DNA from: an uncultured Treponema sp.
Lineage (GTDB): Bacteria; Spirochaetota; Spirochaetia; Treponematales; Treponemataceae
NCBI GenBank assembly: GCA_946611835.1
Contig: CAMOEE010000008.1
Location: forward strand, 1-23,596
DNA length: 23,596 bases
Direction: 5' to 3'
Shown here: positions 1 through 7,090 of the stretch, one piece after another
How the letters are laid out: the number at the start of each line of letters is the position of its first letter
How positions within the stretch are numbered: the stretch's first letter is position 1
Position numbers and translations under genes: made by a program
Notes under the pieces: model-generated
Told to the model about the DNA's origin: nothing
What the model saw: only the letters and a program-made list of their open reading frames with translations
The model's database searches: none

Positions 1-115
1 TGTATGATTCATCATATGAAAAAACAGCATCACTAAAAGAGTTGCCTGTGATACGCCCGGCCTGAACAAACTGTCCGTTTATCTCTATCTGAACTATGAG
101 ATTGATTCCAGCCAT
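1..115 (-). CDS. hipA: HipA-like toxin kinase, N-terminal part only (runs off the window)
   Basis: Reading the minus strand from the ATG at 115 gives 38 residues beginning MAGINLIVQIEINGQ and ending in an FSYDESY stretch. This resembles the small N-terminal domain of HipA-type Ser/Thr kinases, where a short beta strand and a G-x-(I/L) turn precede an F-x-Y-D motif. The ATG directly abuts the TAA of the upstream HTH gene, and a GAGGCGAGGGG purine stretch at the end of that gene can act as its ribosome binding site, so the two are translationally coupled. In the family, HipA phosphorylates a translation factor or tRNA synthetase and is neutralised by HipB. The kinase core lies outside the window, so catalytic residues cannot be checked. 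The call rests on the short N-terminal match plus the classic HipB-HipA gene order. Confidence 0.7.
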   Translation of the reverse strand, partial: MAGINLIVQIEINGQFVQAGRITGNSFSDAVFSYDESY

Positions 116-328
116 TTATCCCCTCGCCTCTACATTTATATTCAATCCCAGAAGATTCAAAAGATGCAGCGTTTTTCCAATTTCACAAGTCGCCTTTCCA
201 TTTTCAAGATCAGAGAGAAAGCTCATGCTAAAGCCGGTTATTTCGGAAATATATTTCTGCGTATAGGACAATTCTTTGCGGCGATTTCGAATTACCTGTC
301 CTAAAGAAATAGAATCATTTACCAGCAT
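116..328 (-). CDS. hipB: HipB-like XRE-family antitoxin/repressor
   Basis: This 70-residue protein is almost entirely one XRE/Cro helix-turn-helix domain (about residues 8-65). The order is the usual one: a first helix (LGQVIRNRRKELSYTQ), a turn, a recognition helix (SMSFLSDLENGKA), then two packing helices ending in LLGLNI. The length and architecture match HipB-type antitoxins, which bind the HipA kinase and repress their own operon. The ATG at 328 is preceded by AGGGGA about 7 nt upstream. The stop codon touches the hipA ATG. A consensus promoter and three palindromes lie upstream (348-443), fitting autorepression. The C-terminal tail after the HTH is very short (VEARG). A generic phage-type repressor is the alternative, but the HipA start right behind it favours HipB. 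Confidence 0.8.
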   Translation of the reverse strand: MLVNDSISLGQVIRNRRKELSYTQKYISEITGFSMSFLSDLENGKATCEIGKTLHLLNLLGLNINVEARG

Positions 329-347
329 AGAAGTCCCCTGTAAATAT

Positions 348-359
348 AGTCGAACGGCT
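348..359. promoter_or_regulatory. Operator palindrome 1, in the hipB leader
   Basis: AGTCGAACGGCT is identical, in inverted orientation, to operator 2, with the centres 39 bp apart. It lies in the transcribed leader about 20 bp before the hipB start codon. In RNA, operators 1 and 2 could also pair as a 12-bp stem. Confidence 0.65.
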
Positions 360-386
360 TATTTCTGTATTTATGCAAACAAAAAT

Positions 387-398
387 AGCCGTTCGACT
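387..398. promoter_or_regulatory. Operator palindrome 2, just downstream of the hipBA transcription start
   Basis: AGCCGTTCGACT is the exact reverse complement of operator 1 (348-359). Each is itself a near-palindrome with AA or TT at the centre. Its centre is 38 bp from the centre of operator 3. It would lie about 10-20 nt inside the transcript. Confidence 0.65.
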
Positions 399-414
399 TA
401 AATATCTACTTTGT

Positions 415-443
415 ATCATAATATAGCCGAACGGCGTTGTCAA
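415..443 (-). promoter_or_regulatory. Sigma-70-type promoter of hipBA
   Basis: On the minus strand there is a perfect TTGACA (-35, 438-443), a 17-nt spacer, and TATGAT (-10, 415-420). Transcription should start near 408, giving a leader of about 80 nt before the hipB ATG at 328. The spacer contains one of the three palindromic operators, so a bound repressor would directly block polymerase. Confidence 0.85.
425..436. promoter_or_regulatory. Operator palindrome 3, inside the hipBA promoter spacer
   Basis: AGCCGAACGGCG contains the perfect dyad GCCG-AA-CGGC. It shares its core (CGAACG flanked by conserved G and C) with the two palindromes downstream and lies between the -35 and -10 elements. 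The likely ligand is the HipB-like protein. Confidence 0.7.
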
Positions 444-561
444 TAATTTTGACTTCCCCCATAGCAGAAGAAAAAAGATTCATCTTTAAGACTTTGCGGT
501 AAATATTTCACTGAGGCTTTATCATTTTCGTGAGTCTTTGTAAAAATTTGATAGCTTTTAC

Positions 562-593
562 CAAATAGTTTGCAAATTTTTGAAAACTATTTG
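562..593. repeat. Perfect 10-bp inverted repeat with 12-nt loop
   Basis: CAAATAGTTT (562-571) and AAACTATTTG (584-593) are perfect reverse complements separated by 12 nt. The element is AT-rich and has no T-tract on either side, so it is not a normal terminator. It lies just upstream of the ATPase remnant and may be a scar of the rearrangement that truncated that gene. No function can be assigned. Confidence 0.45.
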
Positions 594-615
594 ATATTTG
601 TTTACATGAATTTGA

Positions 616-831
616 AAACAATCCAGACTATTATCTGACAAAAGTTTAATTTGCGCCGATTTAAGTGACGATGACACTAAAAAACGTGAGTTCCGTGCAA
701 TCAAAGAAGCCTGTTCCGAATTGAACTGCTCAAAAGCACATATCATCGTTTTAAATCAGGAAAGTGAAACAGTGCAACTTGATACAGTCACTGTCAATGT
801 TGTAAATGCGGTAGAATGGCTTACGGAATAG
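616..831 (+). pseudogene. Remnant of a DUF4143/AAA-type ATPase, C-terminal end only
   Basis: A plus-strand frame is open from just after the TGA at 613-615 to the TAG at 829-831 and has no usable start codon. It encodes about 71 residues containing ICADLSDDDTKKREFRAI, then SKAHIIVLNQESE, and ends VVNAVEWLTE. I recognise this pattern as the C-terminal nuclease-like domain of the DUF4143 ATPases, with an (L)SDxxTxxRE motif, a hydrophobic beta strand and a terminal x-W-L. The rest of that family (N-terminal P-loop ATPase, full length about 400 residues) is missing upstream, where stops occur in frame. It is therefore a decayed fragment. A minus-strand 62-codon frame (558-746) overlaps it and is only its shadow. 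Confidence 0.6.
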
Positions 832-890
832 AATTTCTTCCGAATTCTCTTTCTCCCCCACCTAGACAAGGCTGACAAAAATCTCTAAAA

Positions 891-903
891 TGTCAAACTG
901 ACA
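891..903. promoter_or_regulatory. Small palindrome upstream of the FadL-like gene
   Basis: TGTCA-AAC-TGACA is a perfect 5-bp inverted repeat. Related CTGACAAA/CTGTCAA sequences repeat at 872-879 and 916-922. All lie within 70 bp upstream of the ATG at 942, so they may be regulator binding sites. The best -10-like TATAAAT (923-929) would give a very short leader, so no promoter is called. Confidence 0.3.
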
Positions 904-941
904 AATTACAAAAAACTGTCAATATAAATAGGAGCGTAAAA

Positions 942-2387
942 ATGAAAAGAATTGCCGTAACATCAATTCTGGCACTTTTGGGAACTGCCGCACTTTTTGC
1001 AAGCGGAGTCGAGAATAAGACGAATCTTAGTACAGGATATTTGCGAAATCCAAGTCGGAATACAGAAAATTCCCGTCCTGAAGCAGCTTTTTACAACATT
1101 GCAGGAACAGCCTACCTCAAAGAAGGTCTTTGGATTGGCGGTGGAAACCAGTTCGTCATCAAGGAATACGGAAACGAACTCAAAACTGGCAATGCCCTTT
1201 CTGCATACGAAATTAATGACTATTATTCAAACGATGAAACAACAGTCTGGCTCTACCCGGATTTGAACGCAGTTTACAAAAAAGGAAGATGGTCAATCTT
1301 TGGAAACTTTGGCGTTTACGCAGGTGGCGGTTCACTCAGCTACAGCGAAGGAACTTCTGCAACAACACTTTTGTTTGCGGGCGGAGCAAAATCACAGCAA
1401 AATGAAGCAATAAAATATGGTCTTGCAGCAGGGGCAGCACAGCAAACAGCAGCAACACTCACAGCAGCAGGCACAACAACAGATCCAACAACAGGTCTTA
1501 GCGTAGCAGAATTGGGTGCACTTGCAGCAAGCTACGGTGCAATTTCATCAGAATATGGTGCAACAGCAAAAGCTTCCAGCCAAATGGCACAATCCCACTC
1601 GCTCGATGTAACCTCAATCACTTACGGTCTTCAGCTCGGAGCTTCTTATCAGGTTCTTGACTGGCTTTCACTTGCCGCAGCTTATCGCTACACAATCGGC
1701 ACACAAAAAATGACACTCAAATGTTCAGACGCAGATTTCGTTACAGTCAATGGAGGAAATGAAATCAGCTATGATGCAGAGGGTTATGGTCAGAGCTGTG
1801 TTTTCGGAATCCATGTAAAGCCAATCGACAAGCTTGACCTCTCTCTTCAGTATCAGACTTTGAGCCGAATCGACTATGATGTCAGCAATGTAAAGGGAAA
1901 TGTTGCAAAATATTACGATATCACCAACAGCAAAAAATTCCGAACCGACTTGCCGGCCGTTCTCAATCTGGGTGCCGGATACTCAATTCTTGATAATCTC
2001 TATGTGAGCACAAGCTTCAACTATTACTTCAATGTTTTTGCACAGCAGAATTCAATTCTTTCAGAAACAGATTATGATAATTCAATGGAATTCGCACTTG
2101 GCGTAGACTGGAGATTCTGGAAATTTGCGGGCGTTTCTCTCGGTGCTTCTTTCGGAAATCAGGGAATCAAGGACGACTCGAACAGCACATTCAACCCGGT
2201 TCTCAACAATTTCGTAATTGGCGGTGGATTTGAAATCTACCCGACAGAGCAGCTTACAGTTACTCTTTCCGCCCTTTACGCAAAATATTTCGATGCTGAT
2301 TACTATCTTGAGGGCTATAAAACAACCCTCTCAAAGAAAGTAACCAACATCGGTGTAGGTCTCACCTACCACTTTCCAAACCTGTAA
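942..2387 (+). CDS. FadL/OmpP1/TodX-type outer-membrane transport protein
   Basis: The 481-residue precursor has a signal peptide (residues 1 to about 20, MKRIAVTSILALLGTAALFA). The mature start resembles the FadL N-terminal hatch (STGYLRNPSRNT...PEAAFYNIAGTAYL). Alternating aromatic/glycine strands then run to a C-terminal strand ending in GVGLTYHFPNL, as expected for a 14-strand outer-membrane barrel. FadL-family proteins let hydrophobic molecules cross the outer membrane. An Ala/Thr/Ser/Gln-rich stretch at about residues 160-222 is low in complexity and may be a surface loop. The ATG at 942 is supported by AGGAG at 930-934. The gene appears monocistronic and its stop codon is directly adjacent to the stop of the opposing pectate lyase. 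Its link to the glucan genes is unclear; a general porin-like barrel is the alternative. Confidence 0.72.
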   Translation: MKRIAVTSILALLGTAALFASGVENKTNLSTGYLRNPSRNTENSRPEAAFYNIAGTAYLKEGLWIGGGNQFVIKEYGNELKTGNALSAYEINDYYSNDETTVWLYPDLNAVYKKGRWSIFGNFGVYAGGGSLSYSEGTSATTLLFAGGAKSQQNEAIKYGLAAGAAQQTAATLTAAGTTTDPTTGLSVAELGALAASYGAISSEYGATAKASSQMAQSHSLDVTSITYGLQLGASYQVLDWLSLAAAYRYTIGTQKMTLKCSDADFVTVNGGNEISYDAEGYGQSCVFGIHVKPIDKLDLSLQYQTLSRIDYDVSNVKGNVAKYYDITNSKKFRTDLPAVLNLGAGYSILDNLYVSTSFNYYFNVFAQQNSILSETDYDNSMEFALGVDWRFWKFAGVSLGASFGNQGIKDDSNSTFNPVLNNFVIGGGFEIYPTEQLTVTLSALYAKYFDADYYLEGYKTTLSKKVTNIGVGLTYHFPNL

Positions 2388-3674
2388 TTACTTCTTAACA
2401 GAAGCTTTTCCCGCTCCGGCATTTGCCTTTACGAAATCCGGCACTTTGTCAGCGGGGATTGCTTCGTATTTGTACGGAATCTTGAAAAGGGGTGAAGTTG
2501 AAGTCTTGAACTGTCCTGTCTTTTTTCCGTTGACCGACTTGTCTATATCACCCACAAAATAAACGCTTCCCTGCTTGTTGCCAGAATCTCCTGAGAACGA
2601 ATATGAAGTTCCAGGTCCATAGAAATTGCATTCAGACTGAATAAGGGCATTGATTCGGACGCCCAGGGCATAGTCGCTCTTGTATGGAGCGCTTTTATCA
2701 ACCTCAAAGAAGTTGTTGTATGTGTGAACTGTTGTGAGCCGGACCATAGGCAATCGCTGGCCGCAGTTGTAGAAATAGTTGTGATGAAGAGTGACTTTTC
2801 GGTTCTCCGGAGTCATCTTTTCAGAGTCGCTCGCACCAATCAGCATTGTTTTGTCATGGTTCATCAATTTGCAGTATGAGACCGTGACATTGTCGCTTGT
2901 AGATTTGATGTCGCACAATCCGTCATAAGTCTGCCATTTTTCGTCGAATTTGCCGCCTGTCATAACATGAGAGACAGCGACTGTGTCCCCAAGCGTGCAG
3001 TGGTCAATCCATACATTCTTTGAGCCGTATACGACAATCGTGTCGTTCTCAGCATTATAACCGTCGTTTGCCTCGTGATGAGGGAAGGGGTCATAAGCGT
3101 CCCGAATCGTAAGATTGCGCAAAATGACATTCGAGACATTCATTACAGAAACAGAACCACCGAAAAATCCTGATTCTTCCGTAAGGCCGATAATCATGGT
3201 ATTGCTTTGAAGAATGAGCCTGATAATTGAGCCATAAGCGCCGTTCATGCCGTGCATCGTATCGTAGAGCTTACTCTGTTTTGAGCCGCCCTTGCTCGTG
3301 TCTTCCGTTTCCGTGGAACAGGCGGCAACATAAGCGTCACGATATTCCTTGTAAGTGGCAAAATTGCTGTGACTTTTTACGAAAGCATCCAGAGCGGGAG
3401 TTGAGCCGCCCGCTTCTTTTGGCATCATTCCCTCTGACATGTCAATCATGCCGTCAACGAAAATCAAGCCTCCTTTTTTGACAGCATTAAGCAAGTCCTT
3501 TTTATTGCTGACTGTAACCGGAGTTTTGGTGTTGATTTTATCAAGAATACCAGCCGTTCTTGCAAATCCGTCCGGCAAATCTGATGCAGAGATAACCTGT
3601 TCGGCAAAAGCAGCCGAAACAAAAAGGAAAGAAGCAGAGAACAAAGTTGCGAAAAGTTTTAAAGTCTTCTTCAT
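2388..3674 (-). CDS. Secreted pectate lyase, polysaccharide lyase family 1
   Basis: This 428-residue protein has a Sec signal peptide ending SAAFA-EQ (about residue 24). It carries the PL1 parallel beta-helix hallmarks: VWIDH at 221-225, a calcium-binding DGLCDIKS at 251-258, a DNVTVSYC strand repeat, and the catalytic R-x-P-x-x-R (R307, P309, R312) after HHNYFYNCGQ. PL1 enzymes cleave de-esterified polygalacturonate by calcium-dependent beta-elimination, here in the periplasm or outside the cell. An Asp/Lys-rich insertion at about 85-140 enlarges the N-terminal side compared with minimal PL1 enzymes. The start is supported by AGGAGAA about 6 nt upstream. The gene is transcribed alone from its own promoter and is convergent with the FadL-like gene, without a visible terminator hairpin. 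It is the only pectin gene in a locus otherwise devoted to glucan. Confidence 0.92.
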   Translation of the reverse strand: MKKTLKLFATLFSASFLFVSAAFAEQVISASDLPDGFARTAGILDKINTKTPVTVSNKKDLLNAVKKGGLIFVDGMIDMSEGMMPKEAGGSTPALDAFVKSHSNFATYKEYRDAYVAACSTETEDTSKGGSKQSKLYDTMHGMNGAYGSIIRLILQSNTMIIGLTEESGFFGGSVSVMNVSNVILRNLTIRDAYDPFPHHEANDGYNAENDTIVVYGSKNVWIDHCTLGDTVAVSHVMTGGKFDEKWQTYDGLCDIKSTSDNVTVSYCKLMNHDKTMLIGASDSEKMTPENRKVTLHHNYFYNCGQRLPMVRLTTVHTYNNFFEVDKSAPYKSDYALGVRINALIQSECNFYGPGTSYSFSGDSGNKQGSVYFVGDIDKSVNGKKTGQFKTSTSPLFKIPYKYEAIPADKVPDFVKANAGAGKASVKK

Positions 3675-3707
3675 GTGAAATTCTCCTATAATAAAAAACT
3701 AGGAAGA

Positions 3708-3735
3708 ATTATACACCAAAAAGGCAATAAATCAA
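3708..3735 (-). promoter_or_regulatory. Probable promoter of the pectate lyase gene
   Basis: On the minus strand TATAAT (3708-3713) is immediately preceded by TG and lies 16 nt downstream of TTGATT (3730-3735). The predicted start gives a leader of roughly 25-30 nt before the ATG at 3674, with the AGGAGAA ribosome site correctly placed. Confidence 0.5.
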
Positions 3736-3776
3736 AATTCTGGCGGGATTTCAGCGAAATTCTGTATAAAAACTTA

Positions 3777-5657
3777 TTATGATTGAAGCTCAGCCCTGTG
3801 ATGCAGTCTCTTTTGCTCGTACTGTTTCTCGTCGGCCCGCTTCAAAAGAAGGTCAAGATCACTGTCGTCCTTTGTGAAATAGGAGATTCCGATACTGATT
3901 GAGAGCTTGAAGGGCATTCCGCTGCTACGGTTGTATTCCTCGGTTGCGGCCTCAAGTTTTTCAAAAAGAAACTGCGCCTTACTCTCGTCAAGGCCTGGAG
4001 CTACAATGGCGAATTCATCTCCGCCCAGACGACCGATTACGCAGCTGTCGCACAAGATTTTTTTGAGAACCTCAACCTCAGCCTGAATCGCGATGTCTCC
4101 CATGTCGTGTCCAAGCTCATCATTGATTTTCTTGAGCCTGTCCATGTCTCCATAAATGACTCCGCCGCACTCGCCCCGCTCAACAGAATCCTGAATCGCC
4201 TTGATTCCGTATTTCATAAAGCCGCCCCGGTTGAGAACTCCCGTAAGAGAATCCGTGACCAGGTCATTTTCCTTGAGGGTAAGAAGCCTGTTTGATGCCA
4301 GCGCAATTCCTGTCGCACTGAAAATCAGCTCGTACATTCTTGGTTCGACAGAGCCTGGGGTGTAGACGACATAGCCATACTGATAAGATGTGTTGAAAAG
4401 GCTCGAGACTACGACGCTCTCACCTTCCTCAAATTGAAATCCGTCAGGAATCATCTTATTGCGGGGGTCAGTTTCAACCGACTCCAAATTCTTAAAGTAT
4501 CCCCTGGAGGAAAAGGCAATCAGAACCCTGGCTGTATCCGGCAATTCAAATTCATCGTTTTTTCCGTAGTAAATCGGCTCATCATAAAGGCAGATTACGC
4601 ACGACTTGATTCCATAATCATGCAAATTTCTGATGAGCAGATTCTTGAAATCCGTGAGAGACAGGGAAGCCTGCATCTCCTGCAAGAAAAAATGGAAATG
4701 GGCGATAATTTCCTTTCGGCGGAGGACCAGTTCTTCGATATCAAAACGGTTTCTGTTCTCGACTTCATTGGTATCATTCTTGGGACATCCGCATGACTCC
4801 CTGTACCTTACGATTGAAGGAACGGACATTTCTATTAGCCGCTGACTCTCCCCGGAAAGCTGCTTGTCCAGGATGCTTGAGGCAAGATAAGCCTGGGTGT
4901 CAATCTGCTGGTCAATGCTGGTAAGCTCAGGATTCGAATAGAGACATCGCCTCTGATTGTCAAAGCCGGTGACAATCACATCATCAGGGAAGGAAAGACC
5001 GAGTTCATGAAAATAAGCGATGCAGCCGAAAGCCAGATCATCGCTGCAAGTGACAATCGCATCAAAATAAACATCTTCTTTTTTGGGGCATAGTAGCTTT
5101 AATTTTTCGTATGCCTCTTCGTATGTGTAGTCGGCATAAATTATGCTTTTTTCGGTCAGGGGGATTCCCTTTTCCTCCAGGAATTCTTCGTAAGCCTGCC
5201 TGCGGCTGAAAATATCGACTGAAGTTGAGAAGGGCATCATAAGGACAATATTCTTATGATTGTGGTGATCGTAAATATGATTCAAAAGCTCCTTGAATGC
5301 ACCCTTGTTGTCCGAGCAGATGCTTGAGATGCCCGGAACAGGAGCGCCAATGCTGACCAGGGGCAGGAAAGCAAGCTCTCTGACTAAATCGGCCCGCTTT
5401 GACTCGGGGATATTCTGGCAGTAGGTATTGGTCGCAAGCAGAATGCCGTCAATATTGCCTTTTGAAACTAATTTTATTGCCGCATAGAACTGATAGTCGA
5501 AGGAACCATGACTCCAGTTTTTTCCCCTTATGATGAAAATCATAAGCTGCAGATTGTGCTCTTTGCAATATCTTTCCGCCCCTTCCACCATGAAGTTGAA
5601 ATAATCCGAGTCTAAATCCTGAACAAGTAGCGCAACTTTTTTCAAATTATCCCCCAC
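3777..5657 (-). CDS. Soluble LacI-type ligand-receptor / GGDEF diguanylate cyclase fusion
   Basis: 626 residues. Residues 5-285 form a periplasmic-binding-protein fold of the LacI/GalR type (KKVALLVQDLDSDYF at the start; later DAIVTCSDDLAFG and VIVTGFDNQ). There is no DNA-binding helix-turn-helix, signal peptide or membrane segment, so it should sense its ligand in the cytoplasm. An ESCGC motif at 287-291 follows, as seen in other LacI-like sensor fusions, then a GAF-like or helical linker (about 305-460) and a GGDEF domain (465-620) with GDMDRLKKINDELGHDMGD and an intact GGDEF at 545-549. The active-site motif is intact, so it probably makes cyclic-di-GMP. The inhibitory RxxD site is replaced by CDSC. 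It starts at GTG (5657), with AGGA 9 nt upstream; a TTG at 5645 behind a G-rich stretch is an alternative. It lies 16 bp after the GH5 stop, so the two are probably co-transcribed. Confidence 0.85.
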   Translation of the reverse strand: MGDNLKKVALLVQDLDSDYFNFMVEGAERYCKEHNLQLMIFIIRGKNWSHGSFDYQFYAAIKLVSKGNIDGILLATNTYCQNIPESKRADLVRELAFLPLVSIGAPVPGISSICSDNKGAFKELLNHIYDHHNHKNIVLMMPFSTSVDIFSRRQAYEEFLEEKGIPLTEKSIIYADYTYEEAYEKLKLLCPKKEDVYFDAIVTCSDDLAFGCIAYFHELGLSFPDDVIVTGFDNQRRCLYSNPELTSIDQQIDTQAYLASSILDKQLSGESQRLIEMSVPSIVRYRESCGCPKNDTNEVENRNRFDIEELVLRRKEIIAHFHFFLQEMQASLSLTDFKNLLIRNLHDYGIKSCVICLYDEPIYYGKNDEFELPDTARVLIAFSSRGYFKNLESVETDPRNKMIPDGFQFEEGESVVVSSLFNTSYQYGYVVYTPGSVEPRMYELIFSATGIALASNRLLTLKENDLVTDSLTGVLNRGGFMKYGIKAIQDSVERGECGGVIYGDMDRLKKINDELGHDMGDIAIQAEVEVLKKILCDSCVIGRLGGDEFAIVAPGLDESKAQFLFEKLEAATEEYNRSSGMPFKLSISIGISYFTKDDSDLDLLLKRADEKQYEQKRLHHRAELQS

Positions 5658-5673
5658 CCCGTCTAATCCTGCT

Positions 5674-6876
5674 TTATTCAGAGCATCTCATTATTATATC
5701 AATAATTTCGGGAAAATACCATGTTTTTTCTTTGCGATTGAAGAATCCGAATTTTTCCTCAAAAGTGTTCTTTGCGTTCCAGTCACCGTTATCCCAGAGA
5801 CAAGTCACCATATTGTATTTGTGGCTCTCGCTAACGAAACATTCGAACCATTTGACCCGCTCTTCTGTGTTGTCTTTGTTCGTAGCACCATATTCGCCGA
5901 TGATTACAGGAATTCCTTTTGAGACAAAATGCTCGTTGAGCCAGCCGAAATTGTACACAAGCTCACCACGATGTTTTTCCATGAAAACGGTCTCTCCCGG
6001 ATTTTCCATGGCGAAAGAATAAGGAGTGTACATGTGGACTGAAATCAAAAGCCTGTCCTCAACAGAGTCTTTCGGAAGCTTCCATGAAGAATCAGCCTGA
6101 TATGAATTGATTGAAGCCGCAAGACCAGTGACCATAATGAATCTTTTGGCGTTGTTTTTCCCCGAAGCACGGATAGTGTTCAGGGCAATCTGGTTGAGCT
6201 TATTGAGATTGCCTGCTCCGTCCCTGCAGACCGTACAGCCCTGATTGTACCACCATTCATGCTCGTGTCCCCGAAGACGAGGCTCATTGAAAAGCTCAAA
6301 AATCAGATGCTCGTCATAGCCCTTGTTGAAGGCCAGGGAAATCTGTGCCCAGAGGTTTTTCGTAAAAAGCATGGACTCATTGTAATTGAGGGAACTCGGA
6401 TAGTAGCCCTTTCCTCTCGGCATAAGTCCTTCCCTCTCATAATTGTCGTGATGGTCGTTCAGAATTACATAGAGGCCGTCCTCAATGCACCAGTCAACTA
6501 TTTCCTTTACACGGGCCATCCATGCAGTATCTATAGTATAATTTGAATCAATCAGATGATTGGCCCATGAGCAGGGCAGGCGGATTGTCTTAAAACCGGC
6601 GGCCGCAACTGCATCAATCATTTCTTTTGTCGTAAGGGGCTGGTGCCAGCTTTCCTCTGATGCAAGACCTGTCTTTGAATTTGCATCAAGGGTGTTTCCC
6701 AAATTCCAGCCGCATCTCATTTTTTCAGCAAGTTCCATTGCGGTGCAGTCATTAAAGGCGACCGATTTTTTGTCCTTAAGAGGTTTTCCTGAAAAATTGT
6801 ATTTCTCACCTGAGAAAACCGGCATCATTAGTATAGAAAGAAATGCGAAAGTAATAGCTTTTTTCAATAATTTCAT
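5674..6876 (-). CDS. Secreted GH5 endoglucanase (subfamily 4-like)
   Basis: The 400-residue protein has an N-terminal signal peptide (MKLLKKAITFAFLSILMMPV) and a GH5 TIM barrel (about 45-395). It carries the family signature GWNLGNTLDA (56-65), the Arg in TIRLP, HHDN (142-145), the acid/base FNEP (E198), HMYTP (291-295), the nucleophile IIGEYG (E328) and the substrate-stacking WDNG (W361). These are the canonical GH5 catalytic residues and point to an active beta-1,4 or mixed-linkage endoglucanase; the subfamily call is by overall pattern only. An in-frame ATG 18 nt further upstream (6894) is less likely, because AGGAG lies 7 nt before the ATG at 6876. No binding module is attached. It is divergent from the phosphorylase gene and heads the pair with the receptor-GGDEF gene downstream. 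Confidence 0.9.
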   Translation of the reverse strand: MKLLKKAITFAFLSILMMPVFSGEKYNFSGKPLKDKKSVAFNDCTAMELAEKMRCGWNLGNTLDANSKTGLASEESWHQPLTTKEMIDAVAAAGFKTIRLPCSWANHLIDSNYTIDTAWMARVKEIVDWCIEDGLYVILNDHHDNYEREGLMPRGKGYYPSSLNYNESMLFTKNLWAQISLAFNKGYDEHLIFELFNEPRLRGHEHEWWYNQGCTVCRDGAGNLNKLNQIALNTIRASGKNNAKRFIMVTGLAASINSYQADSSWKLPKDSVEDRLLISVHMYTPYSFAMENPGETVFMEKHRGELVYNFGWLNEHFVSKGIPVIIGEYGATNKDNTEERVKWFECFVSESHKYNMVTCLWDNGDWNAKNTFEEKFGFFNRKEKTWYFPEIIDIIMRCSE

Positions 6877-7090
6877 ATCAAAACTCCTGACCATAATAAG
6901 ATACAGCCGTTCAGGAAAAAACCAATAGCAAAAATTTGAGGTAAATGTCTTTTTTTTGCATTTTGTCCATTATAGACTTTTTAAAAAATATTAATACAAA
7001 AGTTTAACATTAAGATAATTTTTTTGATATTTATTTTGTCTTTTGACTTTAATAATCAAACTACCAAACTATTATTTCGGGAGCTTTGTT

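Noticed and set aside
558..746. 62-codon minus-strand frame in the gap before the FadL-like gene
   Set aside because: It has no ribosome site or recognisable domain and lies antisense to the plus-strand ATPase remnant, whose reading is far more protein-like.
897..929. Promoter CTGACA / TATAAAT before the FadL-like gene
   Set aside because: The spacer would be about 19-20 nt and the leader would begin within the ribosome site, so it was not called.
3777..5657. LacI-family transcriptional repressor
   Set aside because: The protein begins directly with the ligand-binding fold and has no N-terminal helix-turn-helix, so it cannot be a classical DNA-binding repressor.
6905..6915. AGCCGTTCAGG upstream of the GH5 gene, similar to the hipBA operators
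   Set aside because: Only the first 8 bases match and the palindrome is not completed. A half-site by chance is the simplest explanation.
7043..7090. Extended N-terminus of the phosphorylase from a TTG at 7043
   Set aside because: No ribosome binding site precedes it, while GGGAG lies 7 nt before the ATG at 7091.
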